Assembly: GCA_964035015.1 (NCBI GenBank)
Contig: OZ036002.1
Location: 7,165,643-7,229,642 of the forward strand
Direction of reading: 5' to 3'
DNA from: Corallium rubrum
Taxonomy: Eukaryota; Cnidaria; Anthozoa; Scleralcyonacea; Coralliidae
DNA length: 64,000 nucleotides
Positions 63,401-64,000 of this stretch are shown piece by piece (the first letter of the stretch is position 1; every line of letters begins with the position of its first letter). A model generated the notes under the pieces. It did not search any database and was not told the origin of the DNA. It saw nothing but the letters and a program-made list of their open reading frames with translations. The position numbers and the translations under genes were made by a program.

Positions 63401-64000
63401 GCGGACTTGCACTTCGCTAATTCCATTCAGATCACTAGAAATATTCACATCAACACTGTTGATACTATCATTTTCTTCTGCACTTGTTTCTTTTCTAACT
63501 TCAAAAGCTCCAGTGTGCCAAAATTTTGAGCCAGCTATAAAAATGGAAGACAAGACATAAAAAGATACAAGCTTCTCCAAGTTGTCAACACTCAGTGGTT
63601 ATGTTGTGCTGTCAACTATAAACAATGTTGTGCTGCCAACTGTAAACAATGTTGTGCTGCCAACTGTAAAGAATGTTGTGCTGCCAACTGTAAAGAATAT
63701 TGTGCTGTCAACTGTGAACAATGTTGTGCTGCTAACTGTAAACAATGTTGTGCTGCCAACTGTAAAGTTAACAATGTTGTGCTGCCAACTGTACACAATG
63801 TTGTGCTCTTGTCAATTTTCATTAATAACCTGTCTTATATGAGAGGTCTCCTAAGATTAAATTTCCAGATCTTTTGAGCCTCCATCGTTGCCTTAAACTC
63901 ATCAGTTCAGAATGGAAATCTTTCTGACTTAAATCTTCTTGTTGATCTTTCAGACCTCCAGCCATATCCTGTGCTCCTTGCAGAAGTATTTTACTTGCAT
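57473..64000 (-). CDS. MED17: MED17, Mediator head subunit, C-terminal 481 codons (5' part beyond right edge)
   Basis: MED17 is the scaffold of the Mediator head and contacts RNA polymerase II and TFIIB partners in the nucleus. Eleven minus-strand exons: 63830->64000, 63373-63534, 62971-63092, 62767-62835, 62292-62351, 61775-61980, 61621-61677, 60164-60295, 59093-59207, 58657-58808, 57473-57674, all phase-consistent. Matches to human MED17 in order: ASKILLQGAQ ... HSELMSLRQRWRLKRSGN then LILGDLSYKTAGSKFWHTG (exons 1-2 here), WHQKLCTSQKNLFCKELFAQ, SQRLLDKLTNIAKHHIL, HDPLLSCHWS, VTFSADTQELKLMLRNQ, VQLFMLGIAKKLALRLGWNV and KWCSVSRNYHYLNY. The C-terminus is FWDKLTIILQAS, shorter than the human MELLMSALSPCLL. 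Introns contain a minisatellite, two (GGAA) arrays, a 5S SINE and nested MITEs. Length agrees with the human C-terminal 470 residues. Confidence 0.9.
57965..58320. mobile_element. MITE cluster with CCCCGTTCACACTATAC ends, MED17 intron
   Basis: GGCCCCGTTCACACTATACT, TATCCAGTATAGTGTAAACA and a second GCCCCGTTCACACTATACCG near 58068 suggest two overlapping copies. The right part holds GTGCCGGCAC palindromes. Related to the CCCCGTTTACACT family. Confidence 0.6.
58370..58620. mobile_element. Fold-back with AACATGCATCTAAATCA arms, MED17 intron
   Basis: TCGCCGACCCATGATTTAGATGCATGTTAA at 58450-58490 pairs with TTAACATGCATCTAAATCA then CGCCGA at 58556-58590, with TAAGTAAAAGAATAAA / TTCTTTATTACTTA inside. 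Confidence 0.6.
58889..59030. mobile_element. MITE with TAAGCC(T/A)GGTTTCCAT ends, MED17 intron
   Basis: TAAGCCTGGTTTCCATATAA and GATCG on the left, CGATCTTATGGAAATCTGGC on the right; interior CCAATCAGATTGGGTGATT palindrome and a G-run at about 58991-59001. Confidence 0.75.
59245..59625 (+). mobile_element. 5S rRNA-derived SINE in MED17 intron
   Basis: Plus-strand copy: GGGGTTAGTACTTGGATGGG and GTGACCGCTTGGGAATGACC at about 59317-59350, preceded by a GCCTCTCACCAAAACGTTAA head and followed by the same body as 50963-51325. It is antisense to MED17 and starts a few bases after the duplicated splice-acceptor segment. Confidence 0.82.
59669..60081. mobile_element. MITE with a second MITE nested inside
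   Basis: Outer ends TAAGGTTGTTTTCCACCAAC and (reversed) TAAGGCTATTTTCCACTGAG share GCGA.GATATTTTTC and TTGGCTGATTAGTTCCAC. Inside, 59757-59931 has its own ends TAAGGCTCTTTTCCAGTCAT and (reversed) TAAAGGCTCTTTTCCACTCA. Both belong to one TAAGG...TTTTCCA family. Confidence 0.8.
60356..61564 (+). repeat. 1.2 kb (GGAA)-type purine array, MED17 intron
   Basis: Mostly a 12-20 bp higher-order GGGAGGAAGGGAAGGA unit (60356-61195), then simple GGAA (61225-61360), GGGGA blocks and GGAA again. Sense strand of MED17 is polypyrimidine. It begins about 57 nt behind the exon ending at 61621. Confidence 0.97.
62465..62740 (+). repeat. (GGAA)n array, MED17 intron
   Basis: Imperfect then pure GGAA, beginning about 27 nt behind the exon ending at 62767. 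Confidence 0.96.
63215..63323 (+). repeat. CTAATTAA-type short tandem repeat, MED17 intron
   Basis: Irregular copies of TCTAATTAAG / CCTAATTAAAC, about 10-11 bp each. Confidence 0.8.
63600..63806 (+). repeat. 24 bp minisatellite, MED17 intron
   Basis: About nine copies of AATGTTGTGCTGCCAACTGT plus AAAC or AAAG, starting about 24 nt behind the exon ending at 63830. Confidence 0.95.

Overview
This 64 kb window is nuclear DNA of a metazoan animal. Every gene is split into many short exons with GT..AG introns, and all recognised products are animal proteins: NEMF, STYX, a double-crystallin small heat shock protein, KIF16B, an HSBP1-like protein, CCDC170 and MED17. The AT-rich background, dense palindromic MITEs, 5S- and tRNA-derived SINEs and long tetranucleotide arrays suggest a marine invertebrate. 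One MITE family resembles, from memory, repeats common in anthozoan cnidarians, so a cnidarian is my best guess, held loosely. All exon joins below were derived by hand: every joined CDS keeps its reading frame, and order and spacing follow the known families.

Layout. 1-634: first two exons of NEMF (minus). 635-952: a short head-to-head promoter shared with STYX (plus, 953-3880, 11 exons), a catalytically dead phosphatase-fold protein. 3881-6519: MITEs and fold-backs. 6520-9294: a two-exon small heat shock protein with two alpha-crystallin domains (minus), whose intron holds a LINE fragment and a 0.5 kb fold-back. 9295-12195: intergenic MITEs. 12196-39155: KIF16B (minus, 31 exons, 1526 aa: kinesin motor, FHA, long coiled coil, PX). 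Its introns hold most of the unusual DNA, chiefly a 6 kb composite array (26375-32428) of three apparently identical 1765 bp units separated and bounded by 252 bp palindromic elements, the whole flanked by TA. 39156-42123: intergenic. 42124-42381: HSBP1-like gene (minus), head-to-head with CCDC170 (plus, 42842-51694, 17 exons, 827 aa); RFX X-box-like motifs lie between them. 51695-57472: mostly empty, with one 0.9 kb terminal-inverted-repeat element and one possible small membrane-protein ORF. 57473-64000: C-terminal 481 codons of MED17 (minus), entering from the right edge.

The genes do not form one pathway: NEMF serves ribosome quality control, STYX is a pseudophosphatase, KIF16B carries PI3P endosomes along microtubules, CCDC170 binds microtubules, MED17 belongs to Mediator, and the sHSP and HSBP1-like protein belong to the heat-shock response. 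Two gene pairs share divergent promoters. The strongest genome-scale pattern is that many introns are filled by simple-repeat arrays starting close behind the 5' splice site.
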